From positions 7,133,942-7,197,941 of the forward strand of contig JAJVDF010000002.1 of assembly GCA_022410635.1 (NCBI GenBank): a stretch of DNA of 64,000 nucleotides, given 5' to 3'. Below, piece by piece: positions 1 to 11,214 of this stretch. Below the pieces are notes generated by a model that ran no database searches, was not told the origin of the DNA, and saw only the letters and a program-made list of their open reading frames with translations. Both the position numbers and the translations under genes were made by a program. This DNA is from Tretioscincus oriximinensis. Lineage: Eukaryota; Chordata; Lepidosauria; Squamata; Gymnophthalmidae. Numbering within the stretch: the stretch's first letter is position 1; the number at the start of each line of letters is the position of its first letter.

Positions 1-162
1 GGGGGGGGGAAGGGGGGAACAAGTTTTTTTCTCTGTTGTTTAAAATCTTTATATGTATGTATTTTTTTGTATGTTTTTCTTTTTATCATAAAATAAAAGA
101 AATACTTAAAAAAAAAAATGCTTTCCAACCTCTCAACTGTATGAGCTTTCAAAATCTAAAAG

Positions 163-400
163 AAGAAGAAGAATCCGTTTTTTATGCCCTGCCTTTCTCA
201 CCCGAAGGGACGCAGATAGGCTTACAGGATACATTTTTACTTGAACACTTACATCTTATTCTGTCTTCCCTACCACGTTAATGGTAGTACTCATTTATCT
301 AATTGAAATGCAGATTACAAATCTACATTGCTTTTGAATAGNTGTTGGCTAGAGCTGCAGGCTAGTAGAAGGCACTCACCCCTCTCTATACCTGAGCATG
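163..400 (-). repeat. SINE family S1, antisense copy
   Basis: Reverse complement reads as a SINE seen also at 5425, 47945 and 57100: a middle with TAGTCTGCAGC-like and GGGGAAGATAGAATGTAAG-like stretches and a 3' end GGTGAGAAA.GTGG..TATAAAAA followed by a CTT/TTC-rich tail. Here the tail is the AGAAGAAGAAGAA at 163 and the CACCCGAAGGGACGC segment follows. It contains one N. Confidence 0.7.
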
Positions 401-560
401 AAATTGAATCTCTCATGAAAAATCTGCACTTAGCGACTGCTACATTCGTGTCTAAAAGTACATTTCAAAGAAAAGAATATCCCTGCAAAATAATTCAGTA
501 ATGTATGTTTTTCAGAATGATTATTTAGAGACAAGCACAAAGGAGAACATGTAATTAATA

Positions 561-692
561 TCAGAGAAATAGCCGTGTTAGTCTAGCAGAAAGTCCAGCA
601 AAGGAGCTAGATCTGAAGAAGTAGACCTGTCTACGAAAGCTTATGCCAACCACTTTTCTCAAGTTAGTCTCAAAGTGCTGCTAGCTCCTTTG
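561..692 (+). mobile_element. Short hairpin-core repeat (family H), snap-back copy with 12-bp TSD
   Basis: A 132-bp element flanked by ATGTAATTAATA at 549-560 and 693-704 (exact 12-bp duplication; the bases outside differ). The first about 50 bp are the reverse complement of the family's 3' part and the rest is in sense orientation. As a result CAAAGGAGCTAG (599-610) and CTAGCTCCTTTG (681-692) form an inverted repeat. The core CTGAAGA, hairpin, GAAA lies at 613-638. The family has no coding capacity and no poly-A tail. Confidence 0.8.
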
Positions 693-799
693 ATGTAATT
701 AATAGTACAAGAGCCAATATTAAGATTGAATAGTATTGATTCATGGCAATATTAATATTGAAAGTGTTCACCGTACTATTATGCTGTATCATTAAAAAA

Positions 800-982
800 A
801 ACCAACCTATTAGAATAGCAGTAATAAGATANCAAGCCTCTGTTCAACAGAGACGTCAGCTTTTGAGATCCTTAGCTTCAGCCAGCCTAGCGGTTCAAAA
901 GTAAATATTTGCAAGTAAATGAATGAGTACTGTCACCGTGTGATGGGAAAGATAGAATGTAAGTGTTCANGCAAAAACTGAA
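800..982 (+). repeat. SINE S1, 5' portion, split by a CR1 insertion
   Basis: Matches the body of S1 (…AGCCAGCCTAGCGGTTCAAAAG, GATGGGAAAGATAGAATGTAAG-like). It is interrupted near 982 by CR1 sequence. The S1 3' end (GCTGCTTTGAG…GGTGAGAAAATTGGGGTATAAAAA) resumes at about 1526-1590. Confidence 0.65.
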
Positions 983-1524
983 ATCTGGTCACCACATCTC
1001 AAGAGGGATATTGTGGAACTAGAGAAGGTGCAGAAAATGGCAACAAAATGATCCAAGGGTCTGGAGCACCTCCCTTATGAAGTCAGGCTGCAACATCTGG
1101 GCCTCTTCAGCCTTGAAAGACAACGTTTGAAAGGTGATCTGATTGAAGTGTACANAATCATGCATGGGATGGATAGGGTGAATAGAGAAAAAATGTTTTC
1201 TCTATCACACAACATTAGGGTCATTGGCCTGTGGAATTTACTTCCTGAAGAAGTAGTAGTAGCTAACTGCTTTGATAGTTTCAAGATAGGACTAAACAGG
1301 TTTATGACACCAAGGNTATAAATGGGTACTAGGATGGATGTCTGGATGTTGCCTTCGGGATGGAGCAATAGGCAGTACTACTGAAATACCATTTGCAGGG
1401 GGAGTCATGAACAGGTGCATATTTTGCTTTCCTTTGTTCAGTCTGCCCAGGTGCACCTGGTGGGCCTCTGTATGAGACAGAATGCTGGCTCTGGCCTGAT
1501 CCAGTATAGATACTTTTATGTTCT
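983..1524 (+). mobile_element. CR1 LINE 3' fragment, sense
   Basis: Encodes, with breaks, the CR1 ORF2 end: SPHLKRDIVELEKVQK-like, then [19 protein letters not shown] and the VANCFDSFK.GL.RFM segment, followed by the CR1 3' UTR (…GGCCTGATCCAGTATAGATAC…ATGTTCTTA). It aligns well with the antisense CR1 at 32299-32900. It is inserted inside an S1 SINE. Three Ns. Confidence 0.85.
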
Positions 1525-1590
1525 TATAAGCTGCTTTGAGTTCTTTTTGGTGAGAAAATTGGGGTATAAAAACTCAGTTCTTCTTATGTT

Positions 1591-3430
1591 CTTGTTTTGA
1601 TATGCAAGATCTTAAGCTCCAATCATATGTCACTTTTTTATTCCATTGTAGTTGGATGTTCTGGAATAAAGCATGTATATATCAAAATGAACCAGTTCAG
1701 ATAATACTTTATTCATGAATAACCAAATATAGTGGAGTAAGGAAACAATGTCTGGATGCAGTCTGGATGGGATAAGACTTTGGAGCTGGCCATCAGGAGG
1801 AAATCCTGCCACTTCCAAGGCTGACCTGATCGTGTAATGCCTTGTGCCAGACAGATGTGATAAATAGATGTCCCAACGCTGAATTGATGTCATGCCCACT
1901 GCCATTTCACTTGGTTCTTGGAAGTGCCTCCATTACAACTTTGGTGTGTGGCAGTGTACATTCACACAAGTTGTACCATAACGGGCCATCATAATACTGA
2001 CGTTCCTTGGTGTGAGTTACCCCTCAGTGCTTGATCCAGGTTAAAACTGGCCATGTACAGTGACCCCCAGTAGGTAGGNAAAAAAAACCATTGTTTTATG
2101 AAAAATCAGTTTTATGAAAAATGGAATGTTCCGTTTTGCATTTTATTTTAAATCCACACTTAAATTTCTAATATGTGTTTTCAAACTTAATATTTTAAAT
2201 TTTTTAAATAAGTTGAGGGACTCAGGTAATATTGGATAACAGAAGGAGTATCTATTCCCCCCCCCCCCCCAAGCATTATAAAACAATGGCAATTATTTGT
2301 TATGCAAAATATTGATAAAGTGGTTTCCTTTCTTCTAGAAAAATAATTCAGGTAGTTGCATTTACTAGCAGTGAATAGAAAACTGTTATGATGCTATTTC
2401 ATTAATGTTGGCAAATTAATGCATATTTATTTTTAGATTGCTTTTTTCTGACCCTTTTCAGGAATTTAGGGCAGGATGCAATATTGCCTTACATAGACTG
2501 AAAAAGGAAGCCTGAGGCAGGAAATAGGAAAACAATTAATGATGTCATAGACAACATTACTGGCTTGTTAAAGTCTTTGATCACGGCCCTTTTCCACACT
2601 GGTTTTTACTTCAGAATAAGATCTTGAAATGGAGGCCTATTACGTCTGGTAAAATGGGCACCCCCAGGTAATGAGGGCCTTCTCGTGTAGCCCTGCACGA
2701 GATATAAGTACAAATTAAAAAAAATCTCTGTTCTTGTGCAAGGGCACATTATTTGATAGAAGGCACAAGATTCTCAATCCTTTCCCATCATTGTTCCCTC
2801 CCTTCTTTGCCCCCTCCCATCCCTCTTTCACTTGCTTCTTCTTTATACCTATCTCTCCTTCTGAGAGGAGCGAGAGGGAAATCTCAGTCTGCATTTCAAA
2901 ATAAATGNCTGCACTATTGACAAAATACTAGAAATATGTTCTGGAACGTTGGGCAGAAATGGGAGTGAGAACTCTTAACATTGCTGGGAGATTTTTTTCA
3001 TAAACCTGTGTAGATGTTAACTGTCATTTCCCATGCAGAACCCTGCAAATGGTGAACATTCTTGGAGATTTTACAGCTGTAACCAGGCAGGACCTGAAAC
3101 ATGGGATCATTCCAGGTTTATATTAGGATTGCCATATGTATCCATGGCAATCACAGCATAACTGCAGGAGTTTCAATGAAATGTTATGGTACAATTCAGC
3201 CTAGAATGTGAGGCCGTTGTATGAAACAGGGGGATCAGCTTTGTTCTCATTAATACATGGAAGGACTACAAAAATGGGATGGAACTGCAGTGAAGTAGAT
3301 ATAGATAAGATATCAAAAGAAGCGTTCTGCTCTGAATATGTGTATCCTACCAAGGTATTTGTATCTATTTCAGACTATTTCAGAGCATATAACCCCTAAG
3401 AAACTGGGGAACTGGGAATCATAAATTAAA
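1591..3430. other. Intron 1 sequence, no gene recognised
   Basis: AT-rich intronic sequence with a 13-base C run at about 2259-2271 and no conserved open frame. The short open frames here have no recognisable domains. Single Ns at 2079 and 2908. Confidence 0.6.
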
Positions 3431-4954
3431 AAATGGAGCTTAGACAATAATAAATCAAGAATTGCAAATTCAAGATTTTATGCTCGGCAAGGGGATGGTG
3501 GATGGGGTTTTCCCAGTTTGTCTATATATCAAGAAGCATGGCAACTGTCAAGATTAATAGAAATAGAGTTTTGTTGGTATAACAAAGCAGTAAGAGTAGA
3601 AAGATCGTTAAATGCGATACAAGAATTATCAATGTTTACCGACAAAATACATACTAATATAAGATCACAGTGGCTAAGACCTTTTTTAACAAGCTGGAAA
3701 TTATGGAGGAAGTTATGTAAAAAATTAGTACCATTTGCAGCCCCACTGGCTTCTTTAAAATACGTCAATCCAAATGGGGAATCAAGATTAGATAAATATT
3801 TATCCAGTTTTACAGTAACTAGGTTAAGGGATTTTTTCGCACCTGATGGGTCCCCTCTCCAGATTGGTCAAATTAGGCTTCTTACCAATCTGAGAAATTT
3901 ATGGACAGAGGAGATGACTTTATACACATATATATCCCAGAGAAGTGTCCAAGATCAGATGCGCTTGAGCAAAACCAATCTTGAAGAGATCATAGAGGAC
4001 CGGATAAAGAACAAAGCAAATATAGTGGGGAGACTATACCAAGAACTAATACGACTTAAGTACAAAAATAAGGCTCAATTAAGACAGGCCTGGAGTCAAG
4101 ATTTAGATATACCGGATTTATACTGGAACAGTTGGATTAAAGATATTAATTTTATTAAGATAGGGAAATTCAAGGAGACTGAATATAAGATAATTACAAG
4201 ATGGTACCGTACACCAGTCCAACTGTCTCATATAACTGGGGCCTCGACATCATGCTGGCATAACTGCCCTACAAGGGGTACATACTTTCATATGTGGGCT
4301 CAATGTCCTGCAATTGTAACTTTTAAGACAATAATATTAGATAAAACTCATTACAAATATAGACCTCCCAGTGGATGACTTATTTTGGTTGACTGTAAGA
4401 ATTTCTGTCCCGATACCAGATTACGAAACCTCTTATTTTATAAAAAGAGCTGCCTGGGCGGCACATTTAGTAGTAGCTAGGGGTTGGAAAGATAAGGCAC
4501 AATGGTCTCTAAATCTTTGGTATGATTATTTAGGAGAATTGATGCTACAAGAGGCCATCCGGGAAAAAAGGTTGTATTTACAAGGTTTTACCATAAATCA
4601 TTCCTGGAGAAATAACTGGAAAAGCTTAATAAATTTCGGTGTAAATAGACAAGATTCTATCATTAGGTACATTATACAGCTTATTTCCCAATTGCATATT
4701 ATGTAAGGCTCTTTTAACTTGATTTCCTAGGTGGGGGTGGAGGGGAGGGATATTGGGTGGGGGGTGGGTACAAGCTATATGGTAACGTGGAATGTATAAC
4801 CATTGTATTATTATCTCTATGATAAATGTTCTTACAAATTTATATTGTACAATGTGATTTGCGAAATATTGTACCAATCATTGCTATACCACTGTAATAA
4901 CAACGTTACCAATAATAATAATAATAAAATATAATTGCAAAAAAAAAAAAAAAG
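3431..4954 (+). mobile_element. 5'-truncated L1-clade LINE, ORF2 C-terminal half and 3' UTR
   Basis: An open frame from 3431 (no ATG of its own) encodes the post-RT part of L1 ORF2: NSRFYARQGDGGWGFPSL, YQEAWQLSRLIEIEF, ITRWYRTPVQLSHITG and the Cys-His region CWHNCPTRGTYFHMWAQCP. A frameshift near 4340-4370 moves the rest (AAWAAHLVVARGWKDKAQWS…) into another frame that ends at 4706. The 3' UTR follows and finishes in an (AAT) stretch and a poly-A run at about 4940-4954. The RT and endonuclease domains are missing, so it is a dead 5'-truncated copy. It is homologous to the longer antisense copy at 16541-20722. Confidence 0.9.
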
Positions 4955-4964
4955 AAACGTTCTG

Positions 4965-5150
4965 ACAGTAAGGGTGACTGACCAATGGAATATATTGCCA
5001 TAGAGGGTGAGATGACTTCTTTACTGGAAGTCTTCAAACAGAGGCTGGGCAGCCATCCATCTGGGATGGATTAATTAATTCTATATTGACCAGGGGCTGG
5101 ACCAGTTGACCCTGGAGGTCCCTTCCAGCTCTATGATTCTATGATTTAGG
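4965..5150 (+). mobile_element. CR1 LINE 3' tail, sense
   Basis: Contains the CR1 3'-end wording: CTTCAAACAGAGGCTGGGCAG, GACCCTGGAGGTCCCTTCCA and the terminal TATGATTCTATGATTT octamer-like repeat that is diagnostic of CR1. Confidence 0.85.
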
Positions 5151-5310
5151 GGTAAAATCACTTGTAACTGCTATGTGGGAAAAATCACTTCCAAGGTTTT
5201 TCAATAATTTGAAGTGTGAGGGATTGTGGTACGAGAGAGAGCCTTCACTGCTGTGGCTCCACTATTTTGGTATAGCAAGATGCCATGTTTATACTTATCT
5301 TTCCATCCAC

Positions 5311-5415
<105 letters not shown>

Positions 5416-5424
5416 TGGTTAGAT

Positions 5425-5705
5425 AGATAAGTCACTAATGAGAGATCAGTTTTTGAGGCCCTGTGTTGGACGTGGAGAGGGCTGAGTGCCTTCTATTAGT
5501 CTGCAGCTGTAGCCAACCTAGCTATTTGAAAGTAAGAATTGCAAGAAATTGCAGCAGACTGCAACTGGAGAAATGGGAACCACCACAGTAAGGTGGGGAA
5601 GATAGAATGTAAGCCTTTGGGCGAAAAATAACCTTGTAAGCTGCTTTGAGTCCCTTCGGGTGAGAAAAGTGGGGTATAAAAATCCAGTTCTACTTCTTCT
5701 TTCCC
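5425..5705 (+). repeat. SINE S1, near-complete sense copy
   Basis: One of the clearest S1 copies: GAGGCCCTGTGTTGGACGTG, GTCTGCAGCTGTAGCCAACC, GGGGAAGATAGAATGTAAGC, then GAGTCCCTTCGGGTGAGAAA, GGGGTATAAAAATCC and a TTCTTC tail. The 5' head resembles a tRNA-derived SINE (see 47945). Confidence 0.75.
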
Positions 5706-6597
5706 CATTTGGCAAGGATGGTGAGAAGCAATTGCAAAATACCTGCATTTTTCTTTTACCATCTGGAGGCGTTTGACACTTTGTGATAGAGGTTTCATGT
5801 GTCTGAGTTAAGCAAGGGAACCCAAAGTTTGAAGATCAGATTCCAGCTAGATAATGACATTGGGTTAGATTACATATTTGTCATCTTCCTTCTTCTTTAA
5901 GTCAAAATGGAAGGGTAACTCTCTTTATTTCTGCTGGTTGATTTGACGAGAATGCAATTGAATAGACTGAATTATGTTGCTGAATGCTCAAATGTAGCAT
6001 AAGATAACTTACTAAATTGTTCTTCTTTATTCTTCACGCTGGCCAGAATGCTCATGTTAAAACAGAATTCTGGCCCAAATTAAAGCCTAAGGGAAACAGT
6101 GATTTCCATTTATTTTTTTGGCAGTATATTTGTCACATGTTTATACAACAGAGGTTGCTGTTTAGAAGAAGCAAAAAAGAAGAGGCATCTGCTGGAAGCT
6201 GGACCAAGGGCAAGTAGCACATCAATAATTTAGAGCACTGATGTGCCGTTAGCATTGGCTCTGGATGGAGGATTCTGTGCACTTCGGAACTGAAGTTGCT
6301 CTTAGCACAGCTCAAAACTATGTCAGATAAACAATGCTGAAACAGTAAATCAAAATAGGCTTGCAGGGTTGTGTATGCGAAGTCATGTTTGTTTCCACAA
6401 GGGTGAACTTTCTCTGACAACATAATCCCATCTTAGCCACTTGGAGTGCAGATAATTACTGACATCTGGACACATCGCATTGGATCTAGTGGTCTGGAAG
6501 GGGATTCAGAGGTTATCTAAAGCAGCTTTTTATGCTCACTTTTGGAATTTTCCACATGGAAATCATCTCTATGATTTTTTTTCTGTGTAAACTTATT

Positions 6598-6708
6598 TAA
6601 CTGCTTTCCCTTCCCTACTTTCAGATATGATTGTTTTAGTATGTTAATTTGGTTTTGTTAACCATCCTGTATGGGACAATATAAAAATGTAAATAAATAA
6701 ATAACAAA
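6598..6708 (+). repeat. Retroposon family B, 3' end with (TAAA)n tail
   Basis: Family B ends …CCTTCxGGTATAGGGCGGTATAGAAATGTAAATAAATAAA. This copy reads CATCCTGTATGGGACAATAT then AAAAATGTAAATAAATAAAT. The family is seen about a dozen times here in both orientations. Confidence 0.6.
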
Positions 6709-6796
6709 CATAATGTAGTCCATTTATAATAAAAACAAACTCAAGTACTCTAAGTAGGAAAATGGAAGAAATCTAAAGTGAATCAATAATAAAGGT

Positions 6797-6882
6797 CCAG
6801 CAAAGGAGCTAGCAGCACTTTGAGACTAACTTGAGAAAAGTGGGTGGCATAAGCTTTCGTAGACATGTCTACTTCTTCAGAA
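6797..6882 (-). mobile_element. Family H repeat, simple antisense copy with 12-bp TSD
   Basis: An 86-bp copy that starts CCAGCAAAGGAGCTAGCAGC and ends ACTTCTTCAGAA. It is flanked by AATAATAAAGGT at 6785-6796 and 6883-6894 (exact 12 bp). On the minus strand it contains the intact core: CTGAAGA, stem GTAGA/TCTAC with CATG loop, GAAA. Confidence 0.8.
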
Positions 6883-6894
6883 AATAATAAAGGT

Positions 6895-9800
6895 GTTTTT
6901 ACTGTAGGACACATAACTGTTAAAAGGTAATTGCTTAAAGACATATTTAACTTAGTTGCACATGTCATTAATTTCAGGAGGGATTAAAAGGCAGCCAATT
7001 TACTTTTGGATCCAACTTGACACCCTACTTACATAACTTGGAAGGAAACCCATCTCCTAATGCACCTACGGAAGTTATGTTTGCTTCTCACAAGGCATGA
7101 TTGGCTGCATTTTTCTGACATCAGGAGCCTTTGTACTTGGAATGGAGAATAATCCAAGTGATTAGCAAGAATGGAGCTTCTTCATTTCTAACAACATTAT
7201 TCTAACACAAGTGGCAAAAAGAGTCCTAAAATATTTAGATAGAAGTGCATGTAGTTTTCTTCTTCCTTTATAAGTTCAGTTTTTTCTAAATTGGTTCTTG
7301 TGCTTTCCATGTGATCTAATTATACTTGTTGTCAGGGTTTTGAAAGCTACTTCATAGAAAAACAACACAAAGTGCATCTATGGGTCTTGAAAGACTGAGC
7401 TTCAAGAAACGCAGCTCTAAAAAAAAAAATGATGTAATTTTAATTTGAACACTTATTTGAAACACATGAAGGATGACAGCAAACTGGAAGTAGTGTCATC
7501 TACTTAGTCCATTCACTCTTTATCCATGCATGGCAGCAGTTGGCTGCCAGAATGGTCAACTGAGCATTCAACTGGAGTGAAACCACAAAAAGCTCTTCTC
7601 ATAGGTGAGTGAGGGTGGAATTCTGGCTGCCATTGTGACATCTAAAACTAGTTGTTGGCATACAGAAACTGCTGCTAGTATCTCTGGCAGTGTTCTCTTT
7701 ATACTAAAAGTTGGCATGTGTGGTTAGCCCTCACTAACAAAAGTTTCCAGCTTGTGTCTGACTTTATTTGAGAGCACAGGAAATGGCACCAGAACTCAGT
7801 TCTCCAAAATAGAACAGTGCAGGAAAATGACAGGTAAGTCACTTCTGTTGCTGTAGTCCTCCTGCATGGTGACAGCAATGTTAAATTGGAACTCTGTGCA
7901 CTTTTCTACTTTGCAAAAGATCAGTTTCTGAGAGCTCTTGTGCTCTGGAATGGACTAGTTGTCTATTGATTGTGATGAGTATTGAGTATGCAGTCATTAT
8001 TCTCTTAAAGTGCTTTAGCACAGCATTTTATAGCCCTTTGAACACAGTCTAAGGCCATATTCACACTTCTTGGGATATGCATCCCATTCCTCATTGATAC
8101 TCCAGTTCTTCCTGGGATATGCAACTTATTCACCCCTGTATGTATATGGGAATACAGCATTGTTTCTTTCATACAGTCCATTATTCCAGATCAGGGTTAG
8201 CACATGCAGATTCAGCATTTTAGCAAATGGCAAGGCTTCTCCCATCCAACCCAGCATGTGGAGGGGATATCCCACAATACTTTCCTTGTGCAGTATAACT
8301 TGTGAAAAGGATCAATTTGTCCATATAACTGTAAAACCAATTGAATAGAAAATTGTCTTTTGTTATTTGCACCCTGAAATGAATGGGGTCAGTTTATGAA
8401 GTTTTTGATTTCATCACCCCCAAAGATAATGGAATTTCAAAATCTGATTCTACTTGATTGGATTAGACTCTATTATTATCTGCAAAAGTTGAGTTTGCGT
8501 CCTTTCTTAGTGAGCCAGATCCTATTCCTTCTTCGATTCAGCTCAGATAAATGATCTCTAATATAAATTGGTATGGAATATTCTGGGCCTGAAACTTATG
8601 GACGCAATTGCCTTCTTAATAAGGTGATTTTCTCTGGCTGTAATTCATACCTTGTGATTAGACTGTGAAATCTCAGCAAGGAAGGGCTTGCTGTCAGCTT
8701 GCCAGCAATCACATGTACAGCAAAAGAACACTGGGTTTGCTATGGGTAGGAACGCTTGGCGTATATTGACTTTTCCATAAGCATGCTATAAAGAACAAAA
8801 GGCAGGACTAGATTGATCTGGGCAGGTCTAATTTCAAGTTGAGAAAGGTTGTCAGGCTAGATTACTTGAAACTGCAGGAAGTGTTCCAGAGATCAGAGTT
8901 AAGTCTTGAGTCTGGTTATGTTTAGTTTATCTGTTCATATTACTGGAAAATGCATGGGGTTCAGTGAACAACACATTGCTCGTGTTTGTAACTTGAAACT
9001 TCATAGACTTATTTTTTGCCTAGAATATTATGTTCAGTCATACTGAACCACAAGACATGAATAATGCTCAACCACAGTTTATTTTCCTTTTTACCTGCTT
9101 TGGATTAAGACTATATTCATATATTTTTTAGCTATAGCACAAGTATGTATAAAGGGTTTTAGAATCCTTAGGACTCCTTTGCACTAAAAGCACCTGCAGT
9201 CTGAAGCGCTATGTCTGGACATACTTGTTGGTTTGGACTATGGAAAGGTATTGTCTGGAGCAGTGCACTCTGCCAGACAGTACTAGTTCAGATCTGCGCC
9301 TTTTCCAAGTGCTAGAAATAATAAATTTAGAGCCTCTGGGGATGGATTTCATCAGCACACTTTGGTACACCACTGAAATGTATTTTTTTATTAATCACAA
9401 ACATGGAAGAGGGGGACCTTCTGTACGCCTCCCATATTCTGGACTAGGTACTAGTTCAGACTAGGAGTAAAATCTGTTTGTTTGCATGTAGACGTGTTTA
9501 ATTGCCTACTGGTAATTCTGTGAGAGTCTCTCTAATATGGGTTGTGCTGCATCTAACGCAGATTCAGCATAGGGGGACAGAGCCTCATGGAACCAGAAGA
9601 AGCCCATAAGTAAACTATGGAGCCTTCTGATTGGGTTTAAAGTGCAGAAAAAGCCTCAATTTACACGTAATACAGACACTAAACTAGGGCTTCCACTCCA
9701 TTCATAACGATGAGCTAAGTGTTTTTATGTGATGTCTCATTCACACCTTTAAATGTGCACTTTAATGCTCCTTGAATAAACACACGAAATGTCTGAAAAT

Positions 9801-10400
9801 AACAAGAGGAACAACCATTTAAAGAAAAGTAGATGAGATCCTTTAGAAAGAACTGGGGGAGAAACTGATGCATTATAATCCCTAGGACTCAACTCAATTC
9901 AGAGTTGTTGATACCTTTTTAATGAATGTCGTATCAACATTAAAGTATTGGATTGCAAATTTCAGTTAATCCCATCTGGCAGAGGTTGAAAAGGAACTGG
10001 AATCCAAAAATATCTGTGAAGTTTCATAATTAAATTGGGATCTCCAAGAGAATTTAGATGAGCTTGAATAACTGGAATGACTTCTAATAAAGAATAGAAG
10101 CGTGTAGCTTTAACTGCGTATAGAACACAGAGATATATAGATTTGATCCCCAGTCTCTCTTTAGAAGTAGGCAATGACAAAACAATGAACTGTATAGAGA
10201 TGCCCAGGTGTCAGATCCAACTGAATCAATCATAAGTAATAAAAGGTGTGTGGGAGAGTTCAACATTCCAGGGTATATTGACCAATGGCAGGGCTCAGAA
10301 CGTTGTTGGAACTTTAGCAGCCTCCAGAGATCAGAGTCCCGGGTTAGGAACTGCCTAAAAGACAGATAACAGAAAGATGATGCCATGGTTCAGTATTGGT
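6895..10400. other. Intron 1 sequence, no gene recognised
   Basis: No repeat family with clear borders and no convincing coding frame. About 9955-10030 shows loose similarity to about 12225-12300 (both GCAAATTTC… then GGCAGAxGTTxAAxxGGA), so an old unnamed repeat may lie there. Confidence 0.5.
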
Positions 10401-10409
10401 ACCAGTACT

Positions 10410-10520
10410 AGGATGGGAAGGAAGGAAGGAAAGGAAGAAGGAAGGAAAGGAATAAAACAAAGAAAAGCAGGTGAAAGGGGGTGGGAAGGGGCAAGGGAGT
10501 AGGTGGAGGCATGGATGAGA
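10410..10520. repeat. Polypurine tract with GGAA repeats
   Basis: About 110 bp almost only A and G on the + strand (GGAAGGAAGGAAGGAAAGG, then AAGGGGGTGGGAAGGGGCAA). It is low-complexity, and the proline-rich reverse frame is an artefact. Confidence 0.85.
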
Positions 10521-11214
10521 GTGAAGAGGAGGAGAGACTAGAGATTGTTGCATTACCATAACACAATGAGCTAATTTCATTAATACCTGACTAATGAAGC
10601 AGCTGTATTTATGTACTTGCTTTCATACAAGCAGTTTATTACATATTTGGAGAGGATTTTCTTAGAGTTTACCCATGTTGCCTTCATCAAAGGGCCTCCA
10701 AAGCTTAACACACTCTGTGCTGAATTTCCACATACCCCCTTCTTAATTAGCCTTTGCTGAATTTAAAGGTAACATTCCTTTTCAGAGCACTGAAGGAGCT
10801 TTGAGGGACAGGCCAATCTAAATATACAATTGCTGCCAAAGGAAATGTATAAAAGAACAGCTGTACATATTCTGGAAGTAACATTAAAAGGGTTATGATT
10901 GCATATGGGTTATGAATAGACATAACATTTCAGAACCAGGAAAATGATATGTTTTCATAATATAGACTTGCACTCTGTTCTTGCTCAGAGAGCTTGGCTT
11001 AGCCTTTTGGTTTGGGTATGTATCTCAGGCCCTGTTTGCACAGACTCAGTAATATGTTTTATGGATATGTTACAACACATCTGCAACATACCAGATAAGT
11101 TATAAAAATTACCTAAAATGCAATTCTGAACCCTGTGCAAAACAGGACCTAAGCTGATTTCAAATTGGCTTATATTAGACTAGTGTACAGAAAGAAGGCT
11201 CTTAGTGCGTTCGC

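Noticed and set aside
3431..4706. Active host gene with RT-related product
   Set aside because: It is the C-terminal part of an L1 ORF2, with frameshift, no start codon and a poly-A end; a dead retrotransposon.
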